Positions 20,242 through 30,818 are shown, counted from the first letter of the stretch. The stretch is 64,000 nt of DNA from Ascarosepion bandense (GCA_037127315.1 JBBBDQ010000420.1:2235001-2299000), one strand, 5' to 3'. Made by a program: numbers and translations. The notes: generated by a model not told the origin, from the sequence alone.

Positions 20242-20974
20242 CAAATTTTCATTCCAAAAATGCTACGCATAAAAGAAAATAAGAGTTTGGAAACGGTTGG
20301 CTAATCTGACTATTGTAAACACAAAGAATTACTGAAGGAATCAAGTACTTCCGACCATTTTCTGGATCGTTTATAGAGAATGGTATGGTTCAAGCTGAAA
20401 AGGAGTTTCCTTAAAACTCTCTATCATTTGTCAGATGAGCTCAGGTAGTCATAATACATTGTTTAAAATCAAATACAATAAATACAATAACATTGAAACC
20501 TGAAGGCAAGACACTGCTTCTTCTGGGCAGGGGATTTGCACAGTTCATAGCTTTTAGACAAATGTGGAAGTAATTGTATAACATTAACAGAAAGGCATAT
20601 TCCCAATCCTTAATACAAATGTCAGTATATATGTGAGCACGTGGATATGTTTATGTGCGATGAATGTATGCGTATATATGTGTGTGTCTGTATGTATATA
20701 TTTCTTGTGGATCTTTCTCGCCAATTTGTTGTAGAGTTGTTGCGGCCTAACTTCGCAGCAAAGTTGTAGTGACCGGTTTGTGCCGGAAGTAAGACACGGA
20801 ACACAGGAAGTAAGTTCAAAACAATGTATTAGTATAACAAGAACATATTTACAAAGTAAGTGTTAATAATAAGTTAATAGAAATAAGTAAGTCCGAACGG
20901 TACGGTACGGTTACGCTGCTTATTGCCTTAATCTTAACGGGCTTATAATGCGTACACTCTGTCGCTTTAACTGC
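20242..20974. other. no gene seen
   Basis: No recognised repeat except short (TG/TA) runs near 20625-20700. A GC-richer stretch at 20715-20815 has no convincing frame. Confidence 0.5.
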
Positions 20975-21600
20975 CTTTAACTAGTATTTAGTTACCTTCC
21001 CACTTAAGAAAAAATGTGGCACAAGGCCTTTTTAATGAGGTCAATCCGGGCCATAGAGCCCGGGCAAAAAATTATGTCTAATTTTCCCCACAGGATACTT
21101 TATCTTTCGACGGAGCCTCGACTGGGTTATTACGCTTCGCCCGAAGGCAGAGAGCTAGCAATGCGCACGACAGAACTAGCTATCGTCAACTAGTATTTAA
21201 TTGCCTACCCACTTAAGACTAAATGTGGCACAAGGCCTTTTTAATGTGGGCAGTCCGGGTCGTATAGCCCGGGCAAAAAATTATGTCTCATTTTCCCCAG
21301 ACGAGACTTTACCCTTCGGCGGATCCTCGACTGGGTTATTACGCTCCGCCCGAAGGCAAAGAGTTAGACAATGCGCACCACTACGTATTTAGTTGCCTAC
21401 GCACGACTAGTATTTAGTTGCCTTCCCACTGAAGACAAAATGTGGCACAAAGCCTTTATAATGTGGGCAGTCCGGATCCTATAGCCCGGGCAAAAATTTA
21501 TGTCTGATTTTCCCCATACGAGACTCTACCCTTCAGAGTGTTCGAAAATGCGCACGGTAAAACTAGCTATCGTCAACTGCTTCCAGAAGTCACGCAGGTA
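20975..21600 (+). repeat. satellite S1, three tandem units of about 210-217 bp
   Basis: Units begin at TAGTATTTA (20982, 21191, 21408). Each carries AATGTGGCACAA, GCCCGGGCAAAAA, TTTTCCCC and a CTTCGGCGGA-type segment; the third is internally shortened. A minus-strand partial unit lies at 63865-63975. Confidence 0.88.
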
Positions 21601-21656
21601 ATTGTATAGAAAGAGGAAAAGTCCATTCCTCGTAGAAGGGTACCATGGCAATATTA
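21600..21656. mobile_element. MITE half copy
   Basis: TAATTGTATAGAAAGAGG, then AGTCCATTCCTCGTAG: the right inverted end of the MITE at 18859-19012, joined directly to satellite S1. Confidence 0.65.
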
Positions 21657-21764
21657 ATAAGTTTCTGTGTAATAGATGAAAGTGTGAGTAATTATTGATG
21701 TGTGTGAATGTCTGTGTCATTTTGTTTGTTTGATGCATGTGTGTGAACATATAAGCGTGTCTGC

Positions 21765-21870
21765 ATATTATGTGGTCAAGTAGTTAGAATATTTAGATTC
21801 TGACCATGATGTCCGGGTTCGAATGTTACGATGTTCGATTTGGCAGGAAGGGACAGAAACATTCGGCTGG
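21765..21870 (+). mobile_element. tRNA-derived SINE (family B), head fragment
   Basis: Box A TGTGGTCAAGTAGTTAGAAT and box B CGGGTTCGAATG followed by a GGCAGGAAGGGAC segment; the body is lost. Confidence 0.7.
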
Positions 21871-21989
21871 ATTAGAAATCCTTTTGCACATTCAAGCTCT
21901 GTAGATCTGATATTAGATGAGGATGAAGAATTGGCAAAAAACTTCGAATGATATTAACTTAAAAGTGAAACCCAAGAGTCTACCACTTA

Positions 21990-22860
21990 AGCATAAGTTT
22001 CCTTTTCGTTTGCATCGTCATCGTCGTTGCTTCCATTTTCGGTCTAGTATCCTTCTGTAGAACCATATTTCTCTTGCTTCGAGATTCTGGGTATGATGGT
22101 AAACTGCATCCGACAGCAAGGCCTATGATTTGAAGGTCGTGAGTAGCATGGAACCACCTCTTAATTTCTGTTGTTCCCAGGTCCACCATGACCCGGTGTG
22201 ATAGTTTGTGTTCCAGCTATGGGCAAATAGCTAATTTCAAAACTGAGGCCAAAATTCTATGAAAGTGTAAAAATAGACTTTTATAGAAATATATACATAA
22301 AAATGGACTTTTATAAAAAAACAAATATACATTTTTGAATGTAAAATATTACCAATAATACATTTTTCGAGAGAAAAATATTACCAACAATACATTTTTG
22401 AAGGTAAAAAATTATTGCCATAGCACATTTTTGAAGGAAAAAATTACTATTTTGAATACAAAACTAGAAGACAGCTTCAGTTTTTTAAAATAAAAGAATA
22501 AATAAAAAAATGTTAATCAAAATCTGACTAAATAAATGTTCTCACTATAAGCGAACATTTAAAAAATACTTTAAAACCCCACCTTTTTGGCATTAAATGA
22601 CCTACAGAGGTTGATATGCCGTTAGACAAAACTTAAACTCAAACTCTTGATTCGTGTTTTTCCTTCATCTTTGAGGAAATTGTCCATCATTCGCTGCAAT
22701 ATAGGAGACAAATATCACACAACCAGTATTCTTTTCTTTTGATTCCAACGAAATTTTTCTGTCTCCCAATATTCTACTTAGCTTTTGGAATACGTCCTTG
22801 GCCATACCAATATGCCTTCGGATTTCAGTGTCGCACTTTCCGCCCCTCGTCCGTGTTGGA
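21990..22860 (-). mobile_element. RTE-like LINE L-B split by an AT-rich insertion
   Basis: Two minus-strand pieces of L-B, 21990-22085 (ending GTAGAACCATATTTCTCTTG) and 22640-22860 (starting near TTCCTTCATCTTTGAGG, ending TCAGTGTCGCACTTTCCG), are consecutive in intact copies such as 62740-62990. The 550 bp between is foreign: a GC-richer part to about 22230, then repeats of ATACATTTTTGAA at about 50-bp spacing. Confidence 0.72.
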
Positions 22861-23045
22861 AATTACCAAAAGGTGAACTGAGATTGCACAAACAATAGAG
22901 AAATAAACAGAAAACATAGGCGAAACAAAAGCAGAAAATAAAACTTAATACTATCCCAATTCGACTTTAGATTTCAGTGTCATACTTTCCGTATTTTCCA
23001 GGTATGCATACGGGTTTTAAAATGAGAAGGCAGATATTCCCACAA

Positions 23046-23283
23046 CTGGATGTGTGTTTTACTGTAATAGATATTTGCTAAAAATAAGAAATCGGAGAGC
23101 CAAGTTCGAATTTTAGTCAAATTCGTTTCATTCACTTACGCACGCACACCCTTGGAAAAGTTATTAATCCATCTCTTCCCCCTCGAGCTATGGGTTGAAT
23201 AGCACGACAGGTTGGGTTTTAGAGCCTTGGTTGGCATCCAGTCTACCGCAGAAAGTAATAGCAACCCTAGTCACTCATGTCCG
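23046..23283 (+). mobile_element. tRNA-derived SINE (family A), 3' shortened
   Basis: Degenerate head (box A region mutated), box B GTTCGAATTTTAG, then the usual body to GTCACTCATGTC. The terminal 50 bp are missing. The 90-codon frame that follows (23277-23549) has no recognisable domain. Confidence 0.82.
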
Positions 23284-23529
23284 TTTTGTTTGGTTTTATA
23301 ATAAAAAAATTCAGTTCGTCTCTTTTAAACAAAACTTCGAATAAGCTTAATAAAATGAAACATGTTAGATTAAAGACACCTTTACTGCTTTCTCTTTATT
23401 TATTCTATCATCTTGTCGGGTTTCAATCCATACATTTAAATCAGTTTATGTTGTGTCAAAAGAGCATCATGTGGTTGGGTATCACGCCTTCTGGTATTAT
23501 ATATCCTATTCTTATTTTCCCAGCCTCCC

Positions 23530-25065
23530 TCACAAGGTCGGTTTTTTAAATTGTGGACCCCGGACGTGAATGCTTGAGTCACTGGTAAAAAATTACTCAG
23601 CCCTCAGAGACGCAGTAACTGGGAACGAAGCTTGTCTTAGCTGGTCATTTCTTGTCAAAGCAGGTCGTTCCCTTCCAAACCTGCTTACCGCCATATCACG
23701 TTGAATACACCGGTTCTCACTCGATCAGCGAAGTTAAGCAACGTTAAGCATGGTCAGTACTTAGATGGGTGACCGCTTGGGAATACCAGGTGCTGTAAGC
23801 GTTTCGTGACGGATGTGCGTTGTGGTGCAGTGGATAACGGCTCGGAAAGAGAAATCGGTGAGCTGAGTTCGAATTCCAGTTGAATAACCTGCATTCACTT
23901 AAACACTGGTATTAATCCGTCCCTTCCCTCCAGTTATGGGTTAAATAACAGGGTAGGACTTAGGGACCCTGCCCTTAAAAACAAATCCCAATGAATTTTG
24001 ATATACGAAAAGTAAAAGTATTACTAGACACAAAATTTATATAAAAACAACAATAAATTGTTGAAAGAAAAAGGTATTACCAGCAATAAAATAAATAAAA
24101 ATTTAGTTAGCAATAAATGACCCGCCGAGATTGATATGACATAAAAACAAAACAACTAACCAACCAACTTATTTACCCATCCTCCCTCACTGAGGTAAAA
24201 TGTGACACAAGGTCGGTTTTTTAAATTGTGGACCCCGGACGCGAATGCTTGTGTCACTGGTCAAAAATTACCCAGCCCCCGCAGAGGCGGTAACTGGGTA
24301 CTAATCTTGTTTTAGCTGGTCATTTCTGTCAAAGCAGGTCGTTCCCTTCGAAACCTACACACCCGTCACCAGGTGACGAGTGATCCAGGCTGCCGGCGAG
24401 CAGAAAGTGAGTATCTAAGAACAGATACTACACTTTGATTCGAGATTTACCCTATTCCCCCACTAGAGTGAGTTGTAACGCAAGGTCAGTTTTTAACGTG
24501 GGAAACCTAAACGCGTACTATTAGGCCACTGGTCAAAGATTATCCAACCCACGATTATACGGTAAATGGATAGAAAGCTGGTCTTAGCCGGTCATTGCTT
24601 GTCAAAATCTAGTCTTAGCTTCCATGCCGGCGAGCAGGTAGTGTGTATCTGAGAACAGATACTACACTTTGATCTGAGATTTACAACACTGAAGAGAGCT
24701 ATAACACAAGGTCAGTTTTTAACATGGGGAATCTTAGCGCGTACGCTTAAGCCACTGGTCAAAGATGATCAAAACCCCGCGTTAACTGAGTACGAAACTG
24801 GTCTTAGCTTGTCAAATGCTAGTCTTAGCTGGTCATTGCTTCCTGGCCGGCGAGCAGGCAGTGAGTATCTAAGAACAGATACTACACTTGTTATTTACCC
24901 TACTCCCCCACTGGAGCGAGTTGTGACACAAGGTCAGTTTTTAACGTGGGGAACCTGAACACGTACGCTCGGGCCATTGGTCAAAGATTACCCAGCTCCC
25001 GTCTACGCGGTAACTGGGTACAAAGCTGTTCATTGATTCCCAGCGGGCAGAACAGGCAGTGAGTA
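23530..25065 (+). repeat. satellite S2 array (about 200-bp units), interrupted by a 5S-headed SINE
   Basis: Units contain ACACAAGGTCAGTTTTTAAC, GGCCACTGGTCAAAGATTA, GTCTTAGCTGGTCATTGCTT, CGGCGAGCAG and GAACAGATACTACACTT. One unit lies at 23530-23682 and four to five at about 24170-25065. The 5S-headed SINE at 23683 cuts the array. A minus-strand array of the same family is at 45776-46400. Confidence 0.88.
23683..24000 (+). mobile_element. composite 5S rRNA-tRNA SINE, copy 1
   Basis: 23683-23801 (119 bp) is a near-complete 5S rRNA sequence (CCATATCACGTTGAA, AAGTTAAGCAACGTTAAGC, ATGGGTGACCGC, TGCTGTAAGC), keeping the internal pol III promoter region. After a linker that ends GTGACG it continues into a tRNA-derived head (box A GTTGTGGTGCAGTGGAT, box B GAGTTCGAATTCC) and a body with TAGGGACCCTGCCC. 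The tail after about 24000 is diverged. It is a retroposon and not a 5S gene; see the intact copy at 25745. Confidence 0.9.
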
Positions 25066-25200
25066 TCTGTTCCTTCATCTTCGAAGATATTGTCCAACAT
25101 TCACTGCTGTATTGAAGAACCGACATCACATAGCAATGTTTCTAGTGAAATTCTCCTGTTCCTTAATACTTTACTCAACTTCTGGAATAGTGTTTAATAA
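25065..25200 (-). mobile_element. RTE-like LINE L-B fragment
   Basis: Minus-strand piece matching GAAGATATTGTCCAACATTC and TACTTTACTCAACTTCTGGAAT of other L-B copies. It directly joins satellite S2. Confidence 0.75.
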
Positions 25201-25289
25201 ATAAACAGAGCGTCTACTCAAATAGGATTGTCCACCAAAATAATGTTTAAAGTGTGAAAACATCGGTTGGGTCAATAAAAATCCGTCAT

Positions 25290-25316
25290 ATATATATATA
25301 TATATATATATATATG
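25290..25316. repeat. (TA)n microsatellite
   Basis: Lies about 45 bp from the hammerhead-like motif at 25345-25415. Confidence 0.95.
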
Positions 25317-25344
25317 GTAATATTTATATTATAAGTTTATAATG

Positions 25345-25415
25345 GAAGCATAGTTTACTGCAACACAAGAGCAGTTGTGTTTCGGTACTATTTTATTACC
25401 ACCTCTTCAGTATCG
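25345..25415 (-). ncRNA. hammerhead-like motif
   Basis: Minus strand: CUGAAGA (complement of 25404-25410), a 20-base stem-loop II with GGUG and UACC ends, GAAAC (complement of 25379-25383), stem III of six pairs ACACAA/UUGUGU with loop CUGCUC, then U17 (complement of 25362). All core elements are in order. Stem I pairing is weak or not visible, so activity is doubtful. Confidence 0.6.
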
Positions 25416-25516
25416 AGCACCTTTAATATAGGAAATCAATATATATACCTTAGAAGTAGTACAAACTAATGTGTTCGCGGTCCACTGTTTGTAGTGTTTT
25501 CTTTATTAAGGGTGCG

Positions 25517-25519
<3 letters not shown>

Positions 25520-25549
<30 letters not shown>

Positions 25550-25620
25550 TAGAAAGTGTTTAACATAGCATATATATATATATATATATATAAGTGTTTA
25601 ACATATATATATATATATAA
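25520..25620. repeat. three (TA)n tracts
   Basis: TA runs at 25520-25547, 25570-25590 and 25602-25618, separated by copies of AAGTGTTTAACATA-type spacer, i.e. a small tandem repeat of tract plus spacer. Confidence 0.9.
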
Positions 25621-25744
25621 GTAGAAAGTTTTTAACATAGCAGATTTATAACAACTTCGAAGTTGAGTAAGGACACCGTAATGATTTTTGCATTCGTCAG
25701 GGCTGTTAATAATGAGAATTAAACTTTACTACAGTCACCATAAG

Positions 25745-26131
25745 CTTACGGCCATATCACGTTGAATACACCGGTTCTCGCTCGATCACCGAAGTTAAAC
25801 AACGTTGAGCCTGGTCAGTACTTAGATGGGTGACCGCTTAGAAATACCAGGTGCTGTAAGCGTATAGTGACGGATGTGCGTTGTGGTGCAGTGGATATCG
25901 GCTCGGAAAGAGAAATCGGTGAGCCGAGTTCGAATTCCAGTTGAATTGCCCTGCAGTCACTTGCGCGCTGGTACCCTTGGGAAAGGTATTAATCCGTCCT
26001 TTCCCTCCACTTATGGGTTAAATAACAGGGTAGGACTTGGGACCCTGCCCTTAAACAAATCCCAATGAGACTTGCTCCGTCAGGGAGGAAGCCGGCTCAA
26101 CCCGACTAGGGTGAATGCGGCATACATACAT
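25745..26131 (+). mobile_element. composite 5S rRNA-tRNA SINE, intact, with target duplications
   Basis: A 14-bp direct repeat ACAGTCACCATAAG flanks the unit (25731-25744 and 26132-26145). Inside: 5S-like module to 25862 (119 bp counting from the shared G at 25744), linker ending GTGACG, tRNA-like head with boxes A and B at about 25875-25940, body with TTATGGGTTAAATAACAG, then a 3' domain not found in family A (CCTGCCC to CCGACTAGGGTGAATGCGG) ending in (CATA)n. Two pol III internal promoters lie in series. The perfect duplication indicates a fairly recent LINE-driven insertion. Confidence 0.95.
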
Positions 26132-26145
26132 ACAGTCACCATAAG

Positions 26146-27170
26146 AATCATTGCATTTAATCATATTTTGTTTTTAGAAATTCTAGTTATTTTATATATA
26201 TATATATAATAATTAGTATATAAATAATTATATATAGATATACTTTTTAACGAATTAAATTATGTAGTTGAAAAATAATTTCTAATTATCATTTTGTAAA
26301 GAATTAAATCTCTCATCGAAGCAGTAGCGCGACTTCATTTCTCCAGAACAGTGAACACGATGCCATATGCCTATACTCGTCAGTTACCGGACAAAATTTT
26401 CCACCACATCAATGAATAAAGCAAGTTTGAGGGATGGTTGTAAAATTGTAAAAAGTCTCGTTTCTTACAGTGTATAAAATTCAATGCTATAAACTATGTT
26501 CAAAATGCTCGCTTGTATGTGCGCTCGCGAGAAAGAGAAAGAAGGGTGCTTTCTATTTTGACAGATATGTGTTTTGATTACCATCTACATATATTCGTTG
26601 TAATTCTCTGGTTCGCTATCACCCTCTCTTCTTTCTCCTCCAATACACCTCGCTTTTTTTTTTATTCTTAGTTGATTGCTATTGTCAGCAGGAGCAGCAA
26701 AGGCGGTGTCGGTGGTGTACTGGGCCTATTCGTATCAATGCATATCTTCCTTCTCTGCCATTTAGTTTCATCTGACCCGACATGCTGCTCAACCTCTTTC
26801 TCCTTCCTTGGTCATATCACCCACTGTTCTATTCAGTCGTCCTTTCTTCCGTTCCTTTCGTTCACACGTCCCCGAGGCGAATTTAAAGACTAATTATGGG
26901 ATATGAATGAGACTGTACGGTCGCCCGGCGGCAATTTTCGATAGAAGTTAAAGTAAACGAATAATTAAAAAAAATGCACAGGCGGGAGAAGGAAATAAAC
27001 AGTGACACGAATTAAGAAAAACAATGAATAAATAAATAAATAAACAGGAAAAACGAAAAATGTAAACAAAAATAAACAGAAAAAAGTAAAACTAAAATTA
27101 CAATTTTATTTTCTATCTTCTCTCTCGCTTTTTCTTTCTCTCACTCTCTTTCTCTATCTCTCTCTTTTTA
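26146..27170. other. no gene seen
   Basis: AT-rich with short (TA)n and (AAAT)n runs. A 73-codon frame at 26672-26893 has no recognised domain. Confidence 0.5.
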
Positions 27171-27192
27171 TCTCTCTCTCTCTCTTTCTCTT

Positions 27193-27242
<50 letters not shown>
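27170..27242. repeat. (CT)n then (CA)n microsatellite
   Basis: About 12 CT units followed by about 24 CA units. The minus-strand frame through it is a Cys-Val and Arg-Glu artefact. Confidence 0.95.
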
Positions 27243-27244
<2 letters not shown>

Positions 27245-27245
<1 letters not shown>

Positions 27246-28260
27246 ACAAACATTTATTTCTGTGGCTTTTCTTTTTCTTTCTTTTTCCTTTCTCTGTTCA
27301 ATCTCCCTTAATGTCTCACCAGTACGCACCCCAGCAGTAATGAGATGAAGAAAATCTGATGCCGGCCAAAACGGGAATAAGCCGTAGGACGCCCGCCAAG
27401 CATAGAAAAACATTTACAAAACACAAATATTAAGTACTTTTCTTTTAGTCGATAAGCTACGAAGGACGACGAGAAAAAAAATTAAACAAAATCAAGGAGG
27501 TTGCAACCTTAAATTAACCCTGGACCTGCGGCAGCCACAAGAATAAAACACTACCGAAAGGCAACGTTTAAGTGTGGTTACTCTTTAATCTGATCCATTT
27601 CCCACCTCCCTCTCCTTTTTTTTGTTCACTCTCCTTGCTTTAGCACTTAATCTCTTTAAGCTGGTGCAGATTGATTGTTAATCTCCACTTTACTCGTGCC
27701 GACCTCTTCTTTCTTTCGCTCGGCCTATCAACAATTCATATCTCATCGTTTTCTCAATCTACAGTGGTTGCTCTTTTCTCACTTCATCCTCCTTACTCTC
27801 CATTCTACTCTTCCTTACTCTCCTTCTCTTAATATTTTTTTTTGTTTTTTGTTTCGTCCCCAGATTTTTTTTCTTGCGCCACATTTATTCTTGCTCTTTT
27901 TATTCCACCTTTCTCAAAAATTGCGTCTCCCGATCCCGTTGTCGCTTCTTTTTTTATGTGTGCATATGCGTTTCTGGCCGTTTATAGTCGGGCGTTTGTT
28001 TAAATAGCAAATTATAACATGCATTATCCCTAATTAATTATTAGGCTATTGTAAACACGCAGCCATATTCGGAAATTCTTTTTCCAGTTATCGCGGAACG
28101 AGAGAAACTAAAAATAAAATGCAAAACACGCCTGCTTTGCAAAATACTAATTGAAAGATAGGATATATCCTGCTTAGAAAAATAAATTTATTTACAATGG
28201 GTGTCTCTTACCAGTCAAATAAAATACAAAACTAAAAGAAGAAAGGGAAAGGGTACAGAT
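27245..28260. other. no gene recognised
   Basis: Pyrimidine-rich from 27600 to 27960, where a 110-codon Leu/Phe/Ser-rich plus-strand frame is best explained by composition. No other features. Confidence 0.5.
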
Positions 28261-28267
28261 ATTATAC

Positions 28268-28520
28268 TGATCATCATTTATCCATCCCACCCAGATGGTG
28301 CATAGGGCTGCAACGTTTTGTTGCTGTAACAAATTGTTTTTTACGGAACAGGGTTGTTAGCCCTGCCCCCAAGCCTTGGAGGACCGGTGGACCATTCTTG
28401 GTCCTTACGCTTACAGCACCTTGTATTCCTAAATGATCACCCATTGTAGTACTGAACAAGCTCGATGTTGCTTAACTTCGGTGATCGGACGGGAACTGGT
28501 GCATTCAACACTATATAGCC
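28268..28520 (-). mobile_element. 5S-headed SINE with a different body
   Basis: The minus strand begins with a diverged 5S module (28405-28520: CCGTCCGATCACCGAAGTTA, AGCAACATCGAG, TGCTGTAAGCG), then AAGGACCAAGAATGGTCC, a GCAGGGCTAACAACCCTG inverted motif, AACAAAACGTTGCAGCCC and a (GAT)n-like tail at 28268. The body differs from the tRNA-type body at 23683 and 25745, so at least two SINE types here use a 5S head. Confidence 0.8.
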
Positions 28521-28579
28521 ACAAACTAGTCATAGCATAGGCGGAAATACCGAAACATACATCAATAATCATACACATT

Positions 28580-28955
28580 CTTTTACGGATACCAAGAAGG
28601 GTGCTGAGGATACGATAAACCGAACATGCGAGCAACAACGAGGTTTTGGGGAAGATGAAAACGAAAAGGAAACATATACTTAGCATCAGGAAGAGACTGC
28701 TGAGGTTTCTGAGACACGTAATGAAGAAGGACTGTTTGGATACTCACAGGACGGATTGATGGAAAAAGCTAGGGAAAACAGCGCGAGACAAAACTTGATT
28801 GGCGTGAGCAAGCAGATGGCGGAGCGGGGTTTGGGTGAGATACCAAGGGGAAAAGTGTTAAGAGCAACAAGGGATAGGGACAAGTGGAAGTCCATGATCG
28901 CCTACGTCCTGAAATGACATGGCACATAAAGAAAGAGATGACCCTCGTATATTAC
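28580..28955 (+). mobile_element. RTE-like LINE 3' end (L-B), plus strand
   Basis: C-terminal coding remnant of L-B in plus orientation: GGTGCTGAGGATACGA, CGAGCAACAACGAGGTTTTG, GGAAACATATACTTAGCATC, ending with TCCATGATCGCCTACGTCCTG and a GGCACATAAAGAAAGAG tail. It faces the minus-strand copy at 29012 tail to tail. Confidence 0.83.
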
Positions 28956-29011
28956 AAACTCGACATTAAAATATATTATACAGTTCATTTTATTCGTTAA
29001 CTTCTAATAAC

Positions 29012-29340
29012 GGCATCTCTTCAGGACGTGGGTGATAATAGCTCTCCAGAGTTTTCCATCATTTATAACTCTAAGAACATATGGCCAATATTTTCTTTTC
29101 CACTCTCTTTTCTGCCATCAATTTACACAAACTTGTTAGACAGGTTACGTACTTATTTCCTGCATGTACTGTGTGTGTCAAATTCTCCAAGCTTTCTTTC
29201 TTTATTGTTTGCCGCAGAAATGACAGCTGCTTCTTCCAGATTGTAATTACATCCATTTTGTCTCCATTTTACTTAATACTTCCTCGTTGTTCACATATTC
29301 CGGCCATGGTATTCTCATCATTCTTCTGTAGAACTACATA
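29012..29340 (-). mobile_element. RTE-like LINE 3' end (L-B), minus strand
   Basis: Minus-strand copy starting at the complement of the tail (TTCAGGACGTGGGTGATAAT) and extending to TTCTTCTGTAGAACTACAT. Forms an inverted pair with 28580-28955. Abuts the SINE that carries the Helitron. Confidence 0.8.
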
Positions 29341-29745
29341 TCAGTTAAATGCCATACGTGATTAAGCAGATTTTCAAGCAATAGATTTCATTATTTTCCA
29401 ACTAAGCCCATAGAACCAAATCTGCCCTGTTATCTAATCTAAACTTATTTATAAATGGAATTTTGTCTGTGTGTGTGTGTGTGTCCGTCAAATATAGAGT
29501 CCGAAACGGGTGAACCAAGTTTCTTGAAAATTCACGCAGTTGTACTATAAGCGTCTGCGAGTGTTCTTAGATAGGTTTTGTGTTGAGGAAACCCCGATAA
29601 ATATCGAAAATCGATAAGTGAAAAAATCGGGTTATAGAAGGAGTGCTCCGATTTTAATCAAATTTGATACACTCATGGACAAAGACATAAGAAACGATAT
29701 TCAGAAGTTTGAAGGTTGCAGTTCTTACAATAGTGCCGAAAATCG

Positions 29746-29788
<43 letters not shown>

Positions 29789-30290
29789 CAAGATACCGGG
29801 TCTAATGAAAATCAGTTTTTCAGCCCTTTTACTTTTGTCTTTGCTTCGGGTTTGGCTCTAAGTAGGTCTAATTGTAGTTCTTAGTCTCAGCCATGATACC
29901 ATTTACTCAGAGGACTTATTTATCCTACAAAATTCAGTTTACGACGAAAAAAACTTATTTGATATCGATAGCAGGAAATGAAAATTTGACTTACATCCAT
30001 TCATTTTTTCTTTCAGGCTACGGTTTCGCTTTAACTGGAAACAACTATTGCTTTTTAGTCTTTCGTGCTAACGTCCAAAGTGTCTGAGCTCTAGGACCAT
30101 GGATTAGTTTTAAAGATTTCATTATACCCGAGCAACGCCGGGCTATACTGCTAGTTTAACCTATAACTGGAGATAGAAGAGACGAATAATTACCTTTCCC
30201 AAGGGTATTTGCGTGTAAGTGAATACAATGAATTCAGCTGGAATTCGAACTCAGCTCTCCGATTTCTCTTTCCACAACGCACATATATGT
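29341..30290 (-). mobile_element. tRNA-derived SINE (family A) split by a Helitron
   Basis: The 3' part (29341-29432, from ATCAGTTAAATGCCATACG to TCTGCCCTGTTA) and the 5' part (30155-30290, from TTTAACCTATAACTGG to CACAACGCACAT) are the two halves of one minus-strand SINE. Joining the flanks gives exactly the family sequence CTGTTATTTAACC at the insertion point. Confidence 0.9.
29433..30154 (+). mobile_element. non-autonomous Helitron, copy 1 (722 bp)
   Basis: Starts TC (TCTAATCTAAACTTATTTAT) and ends CTAG after a short hairpin (CCCG at 30127 and CGGG at 30139) and CTATACTG. It sits between A and T without target duplication. These are the defining Helitron features. Internal (GT)n and (TA)n tracts; no Rep/helicase frame, so mobilised in trans. 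Confidence 0.92.
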
Positions 30291-30357
30291 TGCCGAAAGT
30301 GTCTTCTTCATTTGTAAGGAAATTTTCTAGAAATCACTGTTTGTAGGACATTTCTCA

Positions 30358-30395
30358 TTCCGAGCCAATAGCGATTGCACCACAACGCACATCAG
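30358..30395 (-). mobile_element. SINE family A head fragment
   Basis: Complement of the extreme 5' head (TTCCGAGCCAATAGCG, then CACCACAACGCACATC). A second partial head next to the Helitron-split SINE. Confidence 0.7.
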
Positions 30396-30818
30396 GTTAT
30401 TTACGCACATATAAAAAAGATTTTTCTAGAGATTTTAAAATGCCGTCTCTTGTAGAGAAGAGTTATAATAAGTGTTATTTATTTTAATTTGGGGTCTTTC
30501 GTTCCAGTGAATATAAATTAGAAGGGTTGTATTTTATTTATCTCTGTAGCGTGCCCACATCGCTACCGAAGTGAATGGTATGTGTCCTAGATTGCCTCGT
30601 ATCAAATATATTTCATTATTAATGCTTGAGAGCTAATATTATATTTGTTTGTCGACGAGATGTTTGGGAAAATTATTATTGACGAGTGTTTATATTACTC
30701 AGTTCTTTATTAAATAATACATCCGAATATATTTCTATTCGGGTAATCACATCGGCTATTTTATTCACTTTTTTTTTCATTGAGAAATATTAATTGAAAA
30801 AATAACATAAGCAAGCAT
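30396..30818. other. no gene seen
   Basis: AT-rich; its right end (ATAACATAAGCAAGCA) is the left flank of Helitron copy 2 and has a paralogue at about 32521-32535. Confidence 0.5.

Noticed and set aside
23683..23801. 5S rRNA gene
   Set aside because: The sequence is fused to a SINE body, carries substitutions at conserved 5S positions and lacks a terminator; the twin copy at 25745 has target duplications, so both are retroposed.
27675..28007. 110-codon plus-strand frame with repeated Phe/Leu
   Set aside because: Lies in a pyrimidine-rich tract with no recognisable domain; probably compositional.
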